Source: Priapulus caudatus
Taxonomy: Eukaryota > Priapulida > Priapulimorpha > Priapulimorphida > Priapulidae
Direction: 5' to 3'
Assembly: GCF_000485595.1 (NCBI RefSeq)
Contig: NW_014577790.1
Coordinates: forward strand, 43,334-70,273
Length of the DNA stretch: 26,940 nucleotides
Below are positions 1-9,693 of the stretch, one piece after another. Made by a program: the position numbers and the translations under genes. The notes under the pieces were generated by a model. The model had not been told where the DNA came from, searched no databases, and was given only the letters and a program-made list of their open reading frames with translations. Position 1 is the first letter of the stretch, and each line of letters begins with the position of its first letter.

Positions 1-336
1 AATTATTTTGTTGAGTAAATATCAGAGCTAGACAATTAACGACTTGAAAGAAGGGCTGAAAAATAGAAATGCGCAAGTTTTTGGTAGAGTGGTTGAGTTA
101 CTAGAGCGGTGACTATCTCAAACACAGCGTAGCTACTACTGTAGTGTAGTACTAGTAGTAGTACTAGTACTAGTAGGCCTACTACTATTACACTACAGTA
201 GTAGCTACGCTGTGTTTGAGATAGTCACCGCTCTAGTAACTCAACCACTCTACCAAAAACCTGCGCATTTCTATTTTTCAGCCCTTCTTTCAAGTCGTTA
301 ATTGTCTAGCTCTGATATTTACTCAACAAAATAATT
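1..336. repeat. Near-perfect long palindrome (148 bp arms)
   Basis: Bases 1-148 are the reverse complement of 189-336 without any gap, with one mismatch (A76 against C261). The 40 bp centre (149-188) is made of CTAGTA-type repeats and is partly palindromic. The left arm starts at the window edge, so the repeat may extend further upstream. It could be a recent foldback or MITE insertion, or a chimeric inverted join from library making or assembly. No reading frame inside looks coding. Confidence 0.95.
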
Positions 337-678
337 TTATGTTTACGTTTCTCAGCTGACAGTGTTGTTTTGGTCGTGCCGGGATCACTTGTTTTCTAGC
401 AGCAGAACCGGAGTGGGCGCAGCGCCCCTAGCGGGCTTTGGCTGCTTGGGTCCTCATTAGTTTTCCGTGATGTCCTACACGACGGGTAAGTGATAATAAT
501 TCTTAATACTGTACTTTTTTTTAAATTCTGCAGGTCGTACTGTAGTGCCTAGTGGCCCTAGGAGTAGCCGCTACGTGAATTATGTGCGTTTTGAATGCAC
601 TATTAGTATTACTATTGTTGTGGAATTGTTCGGATTATTGAATATTGTCGTTTGCGTGTTGACTAGCTCTTGTAGTAC
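337..678. other. Intergenic stretch with a splice-like ATG segment
   Basis: No firm gene is seen. An ATG at 470 is followed by a good 5' splice site (GTAAGT, 486-491), and a pyrimidine-rich 3' splice site ends at 533. Removing 486-533 would keep a frame open from 470 to 886. A 48 bp intron is very short for an animal, and the 3' part of that frame runs into the TIR element at 679, so I treat this as weak. Confidence 0.2.
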
Positions 679-1100
679 TATAGCCCGCGTACAGTTTCCG
701 CAGGGCTATAGCACATTTTATGCTAGGTTTCGCAACTGCACCTGTTCCCCAAAGCTTCCACGAAAAATCGCTCACAACACGCAAAATATCGGGCTTTTTA
801 ACACTTATCTATCTACATCGACATCTCACCTAGCTCTAGAACACTCGCGGCTAGGGCCTGCATACCTCCCAACTCCCATTGGTTGATACAAATATAGTAA
901 ATTTTTTAAATTAAATTCTAAGTAGTGTTATGGTTAGGGTTAGGTTTATGGTTAGGGTCACAATGCACCATAAAAGGAATTATTAAAACAGGAGTTTCAG
1001 GCACGTGATTTGTAACAACCAATGGGATTTGGGAGGTATGCAGGCCCTAGCTGCGAGTCTCTAGAACTATTATAGCCCTCCGCTCCGCCGCAGGGCTATA
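679..1100. mobile_element. Small TIR (MITE-like) element
   Basis: The segment from about 838 to 890 is an imperfect inverted copy of about 1014-1067; both share CTAGGGCCTGCATACCTCCC and CCCATTGGTTG. Each outer end also has its own small hairpin, CTATAGCCC paired with GGGCTATAG (679-712, and a slightly changed version at 1073-1100). The interior (about 925-960) has three GGTTAGGG-like steps. No transposase frame is present, so this is non-autonomous. A target duplication is not clear and the superfamily is not assignable by eye. Confidence 0.6.
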
Positions 1101-1284
1101 GAACGGCCCATTACGAATTCGGTCCATAACAGACTCGGCCGATACGGACTCGGCCCATAAAAATATAATTACATTGAATCCAAACCTTCTGGATATATTT
1201 AAATTATGGTCGTGGCTGCTCGACCGGGCCCGGACGAGGAGCCTGGAGGCCTGGACCCGGTTCCACAGTCGTGGATTAACTTTA

Positions 1285-1455
1285 ACCCTGAGTTATAAGG
1301 CTAACTCTGAGTTAGTAAACTCCGAGTTAATAAAACCGAGTTAATAAAACCGAGTTAAAACTCCGAGTTAGTAAACTCCGAGTTTGGGTTTCATAAACAT
1401 GGATTAAATCCTGAGTTAAGTAACTCAGAGTTAAATGTTTTAACTCGGAGTTAGT
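1285..1455. repeat. Tandem GAGTTA-type array, left arm
   Basis: Irregular tandem copies of (A)CTCCGAGTTAATAAA-like units, roughly 15-18 bp apart. The matching array lies inverted near the other end of the element (about 1930-2046, units such as TTTAACTCAGAGTTAAG). The unit is itself a short palindrome (AACTC-GAGTT), so each array can fold on itself as well as with the other arm. Confidence 0.75.
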
Positions 1456-1590
1456 ATCCCATAATTCCACGTAGTTATAGTACCGACAAACATGATAAAC
1501 GCATGATAGACGCACGAACATGGTAGAAGGTGTAATGAAAAAACGTTATAATGAAAACCGGCAGCTATAAATAAATGAGGGGAAATATTT

Positions 1591-1663
1591 TGCCAATGCG
1601 CGGATTGAACCAGCAACGTTCACGTCATTAGCACGGCGCTTTAACAACTGCGGCTATTGCGAC
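1591..1663 (-). tRNA. tRNA-Ile(AAT)-like pseudogene or SINE head
   Basis: Read on the minus strand, this 73-base stretch has an A-box-like block (TAGCCGCAGTTGTTAAAGCG), an anticodon-loop-like CTAATGA giving anticodon AAT, and a B box GGTTCAATCC at the expected spacing. The length equals that of a tRNA. The acceptor and T stems pair poorly, so a working tRNA is unlikely. It sits in the middle of the 1253-2064 TIR element, so it is best read as a tRNA pseudogene or tRNA-derived SINE remnant carried there. Confidence 0.6.
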
Positions 1664-1929
1664 ATCACTAAATATTTTACATTTTCCCATATTATCACAG
1701 TACGGATGCCTGGATCAGCATTGGTACGCCATCAATGGCCGACCAATGTACACCAAACGTAAACAAACACCTATGTTCCAGCGGCAGCAGGGTATCGGAC
1801 ACGGGGCAGTACTAGATATATACCAATTAGCTCTAGTACTAGTACCCTAGAGCTAAACTAACCTCGGAGAAACTAGTCTAAAGGATTATACCGAAGACTT
1901 TCTAGATAACTAAATCAAATGTAACTTGA

Positions 1930-2046
1930 TTTTTAAACCCGAGTTAAGAGTTTAATCTAGGTTCATACTAGAGTTAAATTTTAACTCAGAGTTAAGCATA
2001 TTTAACTCAGAGTTAAGGAATTTAACTCAGAGTTAAGAGTTAATCC
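1930..2046. repeat. Tandem GAGTTA-type array, right arm
   Basis: Partner of the 1285-1455 array. Units alternate AACTCAGAGTTAAG with short A/T spacers, and the last unit runs into the TIR ending at 2064. Confidence 0.75.
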
Positions 2047-2072
2047 ACGAATGGAACCGGGTCCTGGAGGCT

Positions 2073-2898
2073 ACTCGTCCGGACATGAATTTCTCGCAAG
2101 ATCTCGCGACATGTCCTCGCACAACGCCAACGGGACAAAACTGGTGATTGCCGAAAGTATAAGCATCTCTGTTATTGCTTGATTTTCTTTGAAAAACAGT
2201 TTCCTGTGATTCATATGTCTTGCCTAATAATGGATGTATGTGGAACTGTATATATACATATTAAATAATAGCCTAATATCCAAGCCCCAATAAATATGCT
2301 AGCTAGCCCGGCTGTAGTTAGTAGAGTAGACGCAATACAAATTACAATACTCAATAGGTCTGACAATCAATAGTACCTAGGCTAGCCTACACTACACTAG
2401 TGACTACTGTACTGAGTAGTGAATACTGTTCCGGTTCCATTGGTGCCATACTTGTTGCAATGGTTATCCCATTTCATAATTGGCATTGGCCATTTCGGGG
2501 GCATTACACTGTCCATACCAACTCGACTCATAGTATACACTATTACTCGCCCATAATGAACTATGTATTAAATCATTAGTTTGTGTAGCCACAAGTTCCC
2601 TTCTCGCTGAACACTACGTTGGCTACGCCTACAGGCGTTTACACTACGTCCTACGCCGTGTAACAGTCGGTTTACAATTCGTGATGCTGAGTTCTGGTTG
2701 TTTTGGCCGTGATCTGGTCCACTAAAAAAGGCAGAATACAGAGAAGGAGAGGAGCATGAGTGTAGAGAGGATGAGTGAGGGGTAATGCAGGAAGGGAGAA
2801 TAATGATGAGGAATGAGATCGAAAAGGGATAATGATACGTACGAGGAGGAGGGCATAGAAGAGATTGAAGGTAATTTTCACTCATTATATCTAGCACA
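2073..2898. other. No gene seen; purine-rich tract near the end
   Basis: No supported gene. From about 2730 to 2860 the plus strand is strongly purine-rich (AGGAGAGG, GATGAGGAATGAG), which explains the spurious open frames on the other strand there. A similar purine-rich stretch lies near 25970-26020. Confidence 0.5.
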
Positions 2899-2995
2899 TT
2901 TTTAGCTCACCTTGACATCGTCAACAAGCTGAGCTATTGCCATGGGTCGTCGTCCGTCGTACGTTTGTCCGTCTGTTCGTCCGTCCGTCCGTCAA
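2899..2995. repeat. Fragment of a GTCC-rich dispersed repeat
   Basis: Begins TTTTTAGCTCA, continues with a GCTTG/GCTGAG block and runs into GTCCGTCCGTCCGTC. The same order, inverted, is found at 21113-21185 (GGACGGACGGAC, ACAAGCTGCATCT, CAGATGAGCTAAAAA). It is therefore a dispersed repeat end and not a simple microsatellite. The ends of the full element are not visible. Confidence 0.6.
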
Positions 2996-3560
2996 GATTT
3001 CGCTATGGTCAACGATAACTCTGGAACCATTTTGCCCACATCTTTGAAATTGGGTATAGTTGTTACTGCTATGCTCCCATATTAAACGTCCTATTTTGAA
3101 CACGCCAGTCGATCAATACTTCGAGGCCACGCAGGCATTTTTTGGCAAATATGGGAATGCCCATTAGTCAGTGTGCAGGTCAAGCGCGATTTTGCCTCAT
3201 TTTTTGGTATGTGAATGCGAATAAGGGCTAGGGTATTGATATTTAACAAAAATTATGCAAATTAGTTAGGGTTGGCAATTATATAGCATATTATATAGAC
3301 ACAAACAGTGTTGGGTGCACACTCGTCTGGTTCGTTTTACAAGATTCATTGACAATATCTTTAATGCAAAATTGGTATTTTCTCTCCACCCTGCCGATAA
3401 AACGTCTATATTAGAGTAAAGTTTTACAGAAAAACATGTCGGAACGCAGAAGGGGAAACTAGGGGGGTCCGGGGGTTGTTTTTTACTGTACCACTAATTA
3501 ATGCGTAAAATCGCCACCACACCATAGACGGTATTTGGGGTGCTTGTATATATAAGACTA
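2996..3560. other. No gene seen
   Basis: Ordinary AT-rich non-coding sequence. It may be the continuation of the GTCC repeat. I find no coding frame, tRNA or clear repeat partner in this window. Confidence 0.4.
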
Positions 3561-4897
3561 GCTGGGCTACCCGGCGATGCCCGGGATTTTTGGGCGTTAC
3601 TGCTTTTCTGCTATTTCATGCGTTTTCTGCTATTGCTTGCGTTTCGGGCATTTCATGCGATTGCCTAATTTGTGACCTGACTATAGTTGGGCGCTATATG
3701 ATTGCTATTTACTTTTCTGCTGCGCTAGGATTCGTCTTGACTTTCTGACTGCAGTGTATAGTGGTGAGCGCGCTATAGGATTGCTGTGTGTTGTTAACTT
3801 TCTTGCTGCGCTAGTATTTTTTTGGGGGAAATGTGTTGTTGTTTTTTTGCCTTATTTTTGGCCTTTTGTGCAAAATTATTTGTGGCCTAAAATAGTCGTC
3901 ACGTCTGCTGATTGAGAATATACCCTCACCGGTTGACCCCCTGGCAATGCCCTAGGCGATGCAAATTGTTTTGGGCCTAAAATGGTTGTCGCGTCATGCT
4001 GATACATCGTCTAAACAGAGGAATTGCTCCCCGACCTGTGATTGAATAATAAAAAACCCGGCGACTTCCGCCTTCTATGCTATGACCGGTAGGAACGTGT
4101 ACTAACTATAATATGGGAGCGAAGGATTTCAGTTAGAGCTGTTAGAAATTATAGATTATAGCCACATCATGTGGCATGTGTTAGCCTTAATGTTAGGTCA
4201 CTATATACTCGGTAGTACTATATAATTACTATTTATATAATTACTTATTAATATATAAATTACTCATCTATGTCACCGGCTAATGACCGGTGAAACAAAA
4301 ACGTGACGAATTGTATTTTTATCATGCAATCTGCAATGACAGGTCGGAGCAAATCCTCTGTTAGACGCACGTATGCTGATTGAAAATATATATTGGTGTT
4401 GGCGGGTGACCTGTTAGGTGGGAGGAGAGAAGATAGACGGACTGACAGACAGAAAAACAGACTCGCACTTTCTGTAAAATTTTGCCTAAATTGTTTTTGG
4501 CCTAAAATGGTCGTGGCGTCATGCTGACTGCAACATGCTGGATGCGACATGCTGAGAGTGAGAGTGCTAACGACAAACACTGAGTGCATGCATGCGGGAA
4601 AAATAAGCAGCTAGGATTGCTGTTAACTTCTGTTTTATACCTATATGGTAGTGCGTCTACGACGCTTCATGTCTCCTTCGAAGCTAATAATTCAGTTATT
4701 GTTGCTGTAAACTGTAATTGGACAACACAGCTACAAAAAACAACCTCGAAAATTCGAGAATGCAGCAAGATAGTATATATAGCGCCACCGCGTGGACATT
4801 TATTAAAATTTGACATTTCTTGTATTTTTTGTATTGTTTTAATTTGTTTTTGGTCTAAAATGGTCTATACCATCTTTCCCGTTTAGACGCATGTATG

Positions 4898-4954
<57 letters not shown>

Positions 4955-5034
4955 GGTGTTGGTGGTGAACTCTTATGTGGGGGGAGAAGATAGACAGACA
5001 GACAGACACAAAAACAGACTCGCCCTTTATGTAA
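3561..5034. repeat. Modular direct-repeat block
   Basis: Starts near a G/C palindromic motif (CTACCCGGCGATGCCCGGG, about 3568-3586). Module Y, with core GGCCTAAAATGGTCGTGGCG, recurs at about 3884, 3974, 4499 and 4852. Module X runs from TTAGACGCACGTATGCTGAT through GACAGACAG to CTCGCACTTTCTGTAA and occurs at 4361-4476 and again at 4882-5034, where the (TA)n tract is much expanded. The alternation of Y and X suggests tandem growth of one repeat family. No protein is encoded. Confidence 0.6.
4899..4954. repeat. (TA)n microsatellite
   Basis: 56 bases of alternating T and A with a single phase slip at 4930-4931. It expands a short ATATATAT stretch present at the same place in the other X module (about 4385). 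Confidence 0.97.
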
Positions 5035-5262
5035 GAGATAGCCGAGTCGGTAGTGTACAGTTAGTGTTGGGTTCGGGACAGGTTAACTGTTTGTACTTGT
5101 GTATGGTCTGCAGTGCACTGCGCAAGTACCGGGTAAAAAATACACGCGTCGGTGGGTGCCTGCTCGAATGCGGGAATCTTGACGAATCGATTCCCGCAGC
5201 TGTCAAACTTTCTTATTTTTTGTTTTTTGGTCATCCGGTGTCTAGAATCAGCCCAAGTGGGT

Positions 5263-8200
5263 TACACCTTACCCTTTCCAATTGGCTGAAATTTTGGTTT
5301 CTGGGCCGGGTAATTGTCGGGCTGAGAAAAGGCTGAATTTGTAAAATTTCAGCTCCGTACGCGACAAACGGTTTCGCGGCTACCGCCACGCCCTTTTTGT
5401 TGGCGGATTTTGGCCAGAAGATGCGGCGCACCCCGTGCAATTTTGCAAGATGGGTCATACTCTCTGCGCTAACTACTAGCAAATTGGGTTGATATTGTTC
5501 TTTGCGAAAGCAACTTGCGATGAAGGCACATCCAGAATCTTCATCTATTTGTATGATAGGAGCAGTATAATGTTGAGTGGACCTTTTTGACCTTTACTTT
5601 GACCTTAAAGTTTGACCCTGTGGATCAGCGTAACTTGAGGATGAACTCATTGAAATTATACCTCACATGTTTTTCTACATAATATTACAAAAATTAGGAG
5701 ATATTAAGGTATTTTTTTGGTGTTTGCTTTCAGCCTCCTTCTCGAAAGTTGGCAAAGTGGTGGCAATAACACCGTGATTCCTATGCAACTACTGACTAGT
5801 ATATATGCTTTAGCACATATTCGCTATACCATTTCGAATCTATTTTCAATATCAAGTTAAGTCCAAACATCGGCTTTGCTGTTTACATAACCTGATTAGA
5901 AATGACAGGTGGCAATAACATTCTAAAGAGCTATTCAGTCTATATGAAAAATCATTATATTACATGTTTTCACGATGTATCAGATTGACATTGATCATCA
6001 ATATCAAGTCCGATGCCACACGTTGAAATTCCTTGCAGCATCGTTATCTGACGGATAACAGTACTTTTCTGGAAGAGGATGGGATGTGAAGGAAGATGGG
6101 GGCGGCTTGGTTGATTGTACACAGAGATAGTCGATTCTCTGTAACCCATCAATGACCCAACCAAAACAGCCAGAGAGAAACGAGTCACTCAAACCCCCAA
6201 ACCTCCACCATGGCAACTCCACGGAAAGCCGTTAAAGAAGCAACCAATTTTTCCTGTATTTCTGATGGCACAGACTCACCCACAACCGAAACAACTGGTA
6301 AATCCCCACCAGGGACTCATAGCACACTACAACCCGCACCCCTTTGTTATGACTATCATACACAGGAGAAGTAAGATAACGCCGTAAATAGCCGGACAGC
6401 CGCGCTGTAAGGGGACGCGCATCCGGCTGCGGCTGTGACAGATCGGGTGTACACTGGCACCGCTACACTGTACAGCGATTTGGGAGACTTCCGAAAATTG
6501 TGTTGGTGGATTGCGGCGGAGTGAGTCTGATTTAAACTGTCCTACTTACGATGGCTGTATGTTCTACTGTACATATTTTGGGGGGGCTGTACATCAAATC
6601 TCAGACACACAGACTACAGAGACAACAGCGATAAGGTGTGAAGGGACCTGCTTGAAAAACAATCGGCGAAATACGAAGTAGACATAACTGTTATAACAAA
6701 AGCAGCGCCGCCAGTGTTTCAGGCAGAATGTTGACATTTTTTGTTTGTTTTTTGTCTTTTTTATAGAGCCGAACAAACGGTTTTCTTGTAACTCCGAGTT
6801 ATCAGTTACAAATCCCGTTTCCGTGTACTCAGTGGGTCGATCGCTTGTCTGGTAAAGATTTTGTTGTTTTTTTTGGCGCTATTTGGATTGCAAACTGACG
6901 AGTCCTTTCATTAAACATAGTCTATATCTGATTTATGTATTATTATATTGCATTTTCTTGTTCTCTCTTTATATGTATTTTTATATTGTTGTAGATGCTA
7001 GCCCTGTGATATTGCGTTTGGTTATGACTGTGGAACAAAGTCGGGTGGTATGGAGTGTTGTTTTTTTATTCGCCTTTGAATAGTGTTTCACATGTTCAAA
7101 CCCTGTCCTTTAACTCTGAAGCTGCTATGAGGAGTTACAGTCCTCTGGGTCAGGTGTGCACGTTTGGAAAATGTTGGATAGCCGAGGGATATTCTCCGAC
7201 GCAGAAAATCGCATTTATTCCGTCCGGCTGTCAGGAAGATGCTGTCCATTGATGATTGCGGCGCTGCAGGCCTATACGTTCGGTACCTGTCGTTGGAGCA
7301 GGTCCCTCCGCTATACCGGTTCAGGCCACTCTTGCCAGTGTGATGGTTGGCAAAGTGAAGTTGCTGAGACAGTAAGCTGGGGTGTTGGAATGCGAACGTA
7401 GAACCAGATACCATGCTGTGCCAATCTCTGAAATAAAGGAACAAATCTTTGTCGTGCTGGTGTCGTGTTATGTACCTGTACTGTTCCGTCGGATTGGCAT
7501 GCGGTGGAGGAAATTTCGGTAGTGTGGTGACTACACGATCAATTTTATTGTGTTCGACCCTCATGGGATGCTAGTCCTATATGGTCAATTCAGCAATGGC
7601 CGATTGGAAACAGATCGAATGCTGTTTGGGTTAGCATGTAACGATATATGTGGTGGTGTGTTTTATCATATCAACACTCCCAGTCTCTTACATCGGTCCT
7701 CGTTCGCAGAAAGAGTACTTTGGATCTCAGAAAACGAGTGCTGCGATGGATTTTCAAGTGGTGCATCGGGACTTGATCGATTGTCCATGACTGCAATGAA
7801 TATTGATAATATGAAGAAGCATGGTAATATAAATGGATTTTTCAGTTAGCCTGAATAGTCATTTAGAATGTTATTGCCACCTGTCATTCTCAATCAGGTT
7901 ATGTACAGCAAAGCCAATGTTTGGGATTAACTTGATATCCGAAATAGATTGAAATGGTATACATATGTGCCTACATATATACAGTATTGCATAGGAATAG
8001 GTGTTATTGCACCTACTATGCAAACTTTGAGAAGAGCTGGAAAGCAAACAAAAAATATTATATCTCTAATTTTTGTATATTATGTAGAAAACATGTTGAG
8101 GTATAATTTTCAATGAAGTTCATCTCAAGGTTACGTGATCCACAGGGTCAAATTCAAGGTCAAAGTAAAGGTCAAAAGGTCATCAAACTTCATACTGCTC

Positions 8201-8467
8201 CTATATAACAAATAATGACAGATTTAGATTTCCTATGCAATTAGCTTTCCAAAGACACCAATATCAACCAATTTGGCCTAGTAGTTACAGAGATATGACC
8301 ATTTGAAAATTGACGGGTGCGTCCATTTTGGCCAAAATCGCCAAAAAAGGGCGTGGCGTAGCGCGAAAACCGTTTGTCCGACGGAGCTGAAATTTGAAAT
8401 TTCAGCTTTTTCAGCCGAAATTACCCTATAAACCAAATTTCAGCCAATTTGAAGGAGGTCAGGTGTA
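5263..8467. mobile_element. Foldback-type element with long inverted arms
   Basis: The left arm (5263 to about 6215) is inverted at about 7600-8467. The match is good in the outer 650-700 bp: both arms share AATTGGCTGAAATTT, TTTCAGCTCCGT, CGACAAACGG/GGACAAACGG, TAGGAGCAGTAT, TTTGACCCTGTGGATCA and ATGACAGGTGGCAATAACAT. It is weaker toward the centre. The interior (6216-7600) has no frame I recognise. Long arms and no transposase fit a non-autonomous foldback element. No exact target duplication was found. Confidence 0.75.
6216..7600. other. Centre of the foldback element
   Basis: No known gene. Frames of up to 158 residues (7088-7564, minus) and 99 residues (7550-7849, plus) are open, but they have no motif I recognise and biased composition. 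A short inverted repeat TAACTCCGAGTTA lies near 6791, and a G/C-rich patch at about 6395-6440. Confidence 0.4.
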
Positions 8468-8764
8468 AATTTCCATTTTTTTGGGGTGATTTGACACGGA
8501 ATGACCCTGTGGTGGAATTTACTCGGGGCGGAGGTAATTTAAACGGGGCGCAACGATTGAAACAGGGGGGAGTTTTCCCAAACGGTGCGTGCGCCCCGTT
8601 TGCGCAACGTAGGGAGAACCCTGGCATATATACATATCATATTCTTTGAAAGTGTAAAATTATGCTTCATGTGTGCTTTATGTAATGGTGGTTAGGGCAC
8701 CTATGCTGCCTTACATAGCTATTAACAGAACAGCGTGCAATTCATGCTGTATAATAAAATAATA
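8468..8764. other. Spacer between two transposons
   Basis: No gene seen. A G-rich patch (about 8523-8600, with GGGGCG and GGGGGG) is followed by AT-rich sequence up to the TA of the next element. Confidence 0.5.
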
Positions 8765-9152
8765 CAGTCAACCTCGCTTAATTCGTCATAACTTTATTCG
8801 TAGAATACCTAATTTATACAATAACATGCGGTCCAAATATTTCTCTTCTTTATTCCCTTTAATTTCCATTCTATAATTCGTATTCTGTCATTTGTAAGTC
8901 GTACAAAATTCTCTGGTCCAATTAAATTAACATTATTCAATTCAAAATGACACGTGTAATTCGTAGGGGATGTTTGTTTATGCAAGCAACATTTTTTCTT
9001 TGAGAATATTTATAAACACTGCCACTCGCTCAACAATTAAAATCAATAAGCCAGTTTGTAGTTACGCATTGAGCATGCACGAGATTCTGTGTGATAGCAA
9101 GTGGCACCGTACTTACTGTATTTGTCCAAGTTTGAAATAAAATCAAATTTAA

Positions 9153-9164
9153 CCCTATAATGCC
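9153..9164 (+). repeat. piggyBac left terminal inverted repeat
   Basis: CCCTATAATGCC, a perfect 12 bp inverse of 12055-12066, preceded by the target TTAA. Confidence 0.9.
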
Positions 9165-9284
9165 CACACCTATGTGTTATTGCAGTAAAAATATAATCTC
9201 TTGGCATTAAGTTCCCTGTTATATCAGAATATGATTTTTGACACTCGTTTTTTTTTCAGTTGACCTTGACCTTGGTTTTGGCAA

Positions 9285-9302
9285 TGTATCATATCTGATA
9301 CA
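9285..9302. repeat. Palindromic subterminal site, left
   Basis: TGTATCATATCTGATACA, an imperfect palindrome and the only clear copy in the left subterminal region of the piggyBac. Four similar sites lie toward the right end. Confidence 0.8.
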
Positions 9303-9557
9303 ATGGACATTAGAGGACACCACATGGAAACGTTCAAATAACAAACAATGACAAAAACAATTATCATTCCTGAACTATAGTAATATATAATTTCCCTAAA
9401 CAGTTATAAAACAAATCTTTGTGGTTTTAGCTGATTTTGGGGGTTTCACGTTTCACATTCTGACAAAATATGAAGTGTGTAAGATGAGTTCTGGTTTGTT
9501 CTGATCTCAGTTTGGTGCTGGTACTTGAACTAGGGGTGAACTATTTGTTGAAGATTG

Positions 9558-9590
9558 TGATAATGCGTAGCAGTGATAATGCGTAGCAGG
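9558..9590. repeat. 16 bp tandem duplication
   Basis: TGATAATGCGTAGCAG occurs twice back to back, downstream of the transposase stop codon and inside the piggyBac. Confidence 0.85.
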
Positions 9591-9693
9591 TACAGATTTA
9601 GACTCACGAATTCATATTTCGTCTTCATATTCCGTCACAATATGAAACCCACTATGTCAGCATGTCAACAACTACTAGATCTTGATCGGTAGT

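Larger units (their letters stand above)
1253..2064. mobile_element. 812 bp TIR element with a possible 8 bp target duplication
   Basis: The left end GGACCCGGTTCCA (1253-1265) is repeated inverted at the right end (TGGAACCGGGTCC, 2052-2064), and the match continues inward as CGTGGATTAAC. The flanks are TGGAGGCCT on the left (1244-1252) and TGGAGGCT on the right (2065-2072), an 8 bp duplication with one extra C; this size would fit a hAT-type element. Inside each end are arrays of GAGTTA/TAACTC units with spacing of about 15-18 bp. The centre holds a tRNA-like sequence. No transposase is present. Confidence 0.65.

Noticed and set aside
545-886. 113-codon plus-strand open frame
   Set aside because: It starts at GTG, its 3' third lies in the TIR element at 679-1100, and the composition is not protein-like; only a weak 48 bp intron would give it an ATG.
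2568-2897. Two overlapping minus-strand open frames
   Set aside because: They arise from the purine-rich tract; Ser/Pro/Leu-rich reading with no motif.
7088-7564. 158-codon minus-strand open frame inside the foldback element
   Set aside because: No recognised domain, no splice or polyA context, and competing frames are open on the plus strand.
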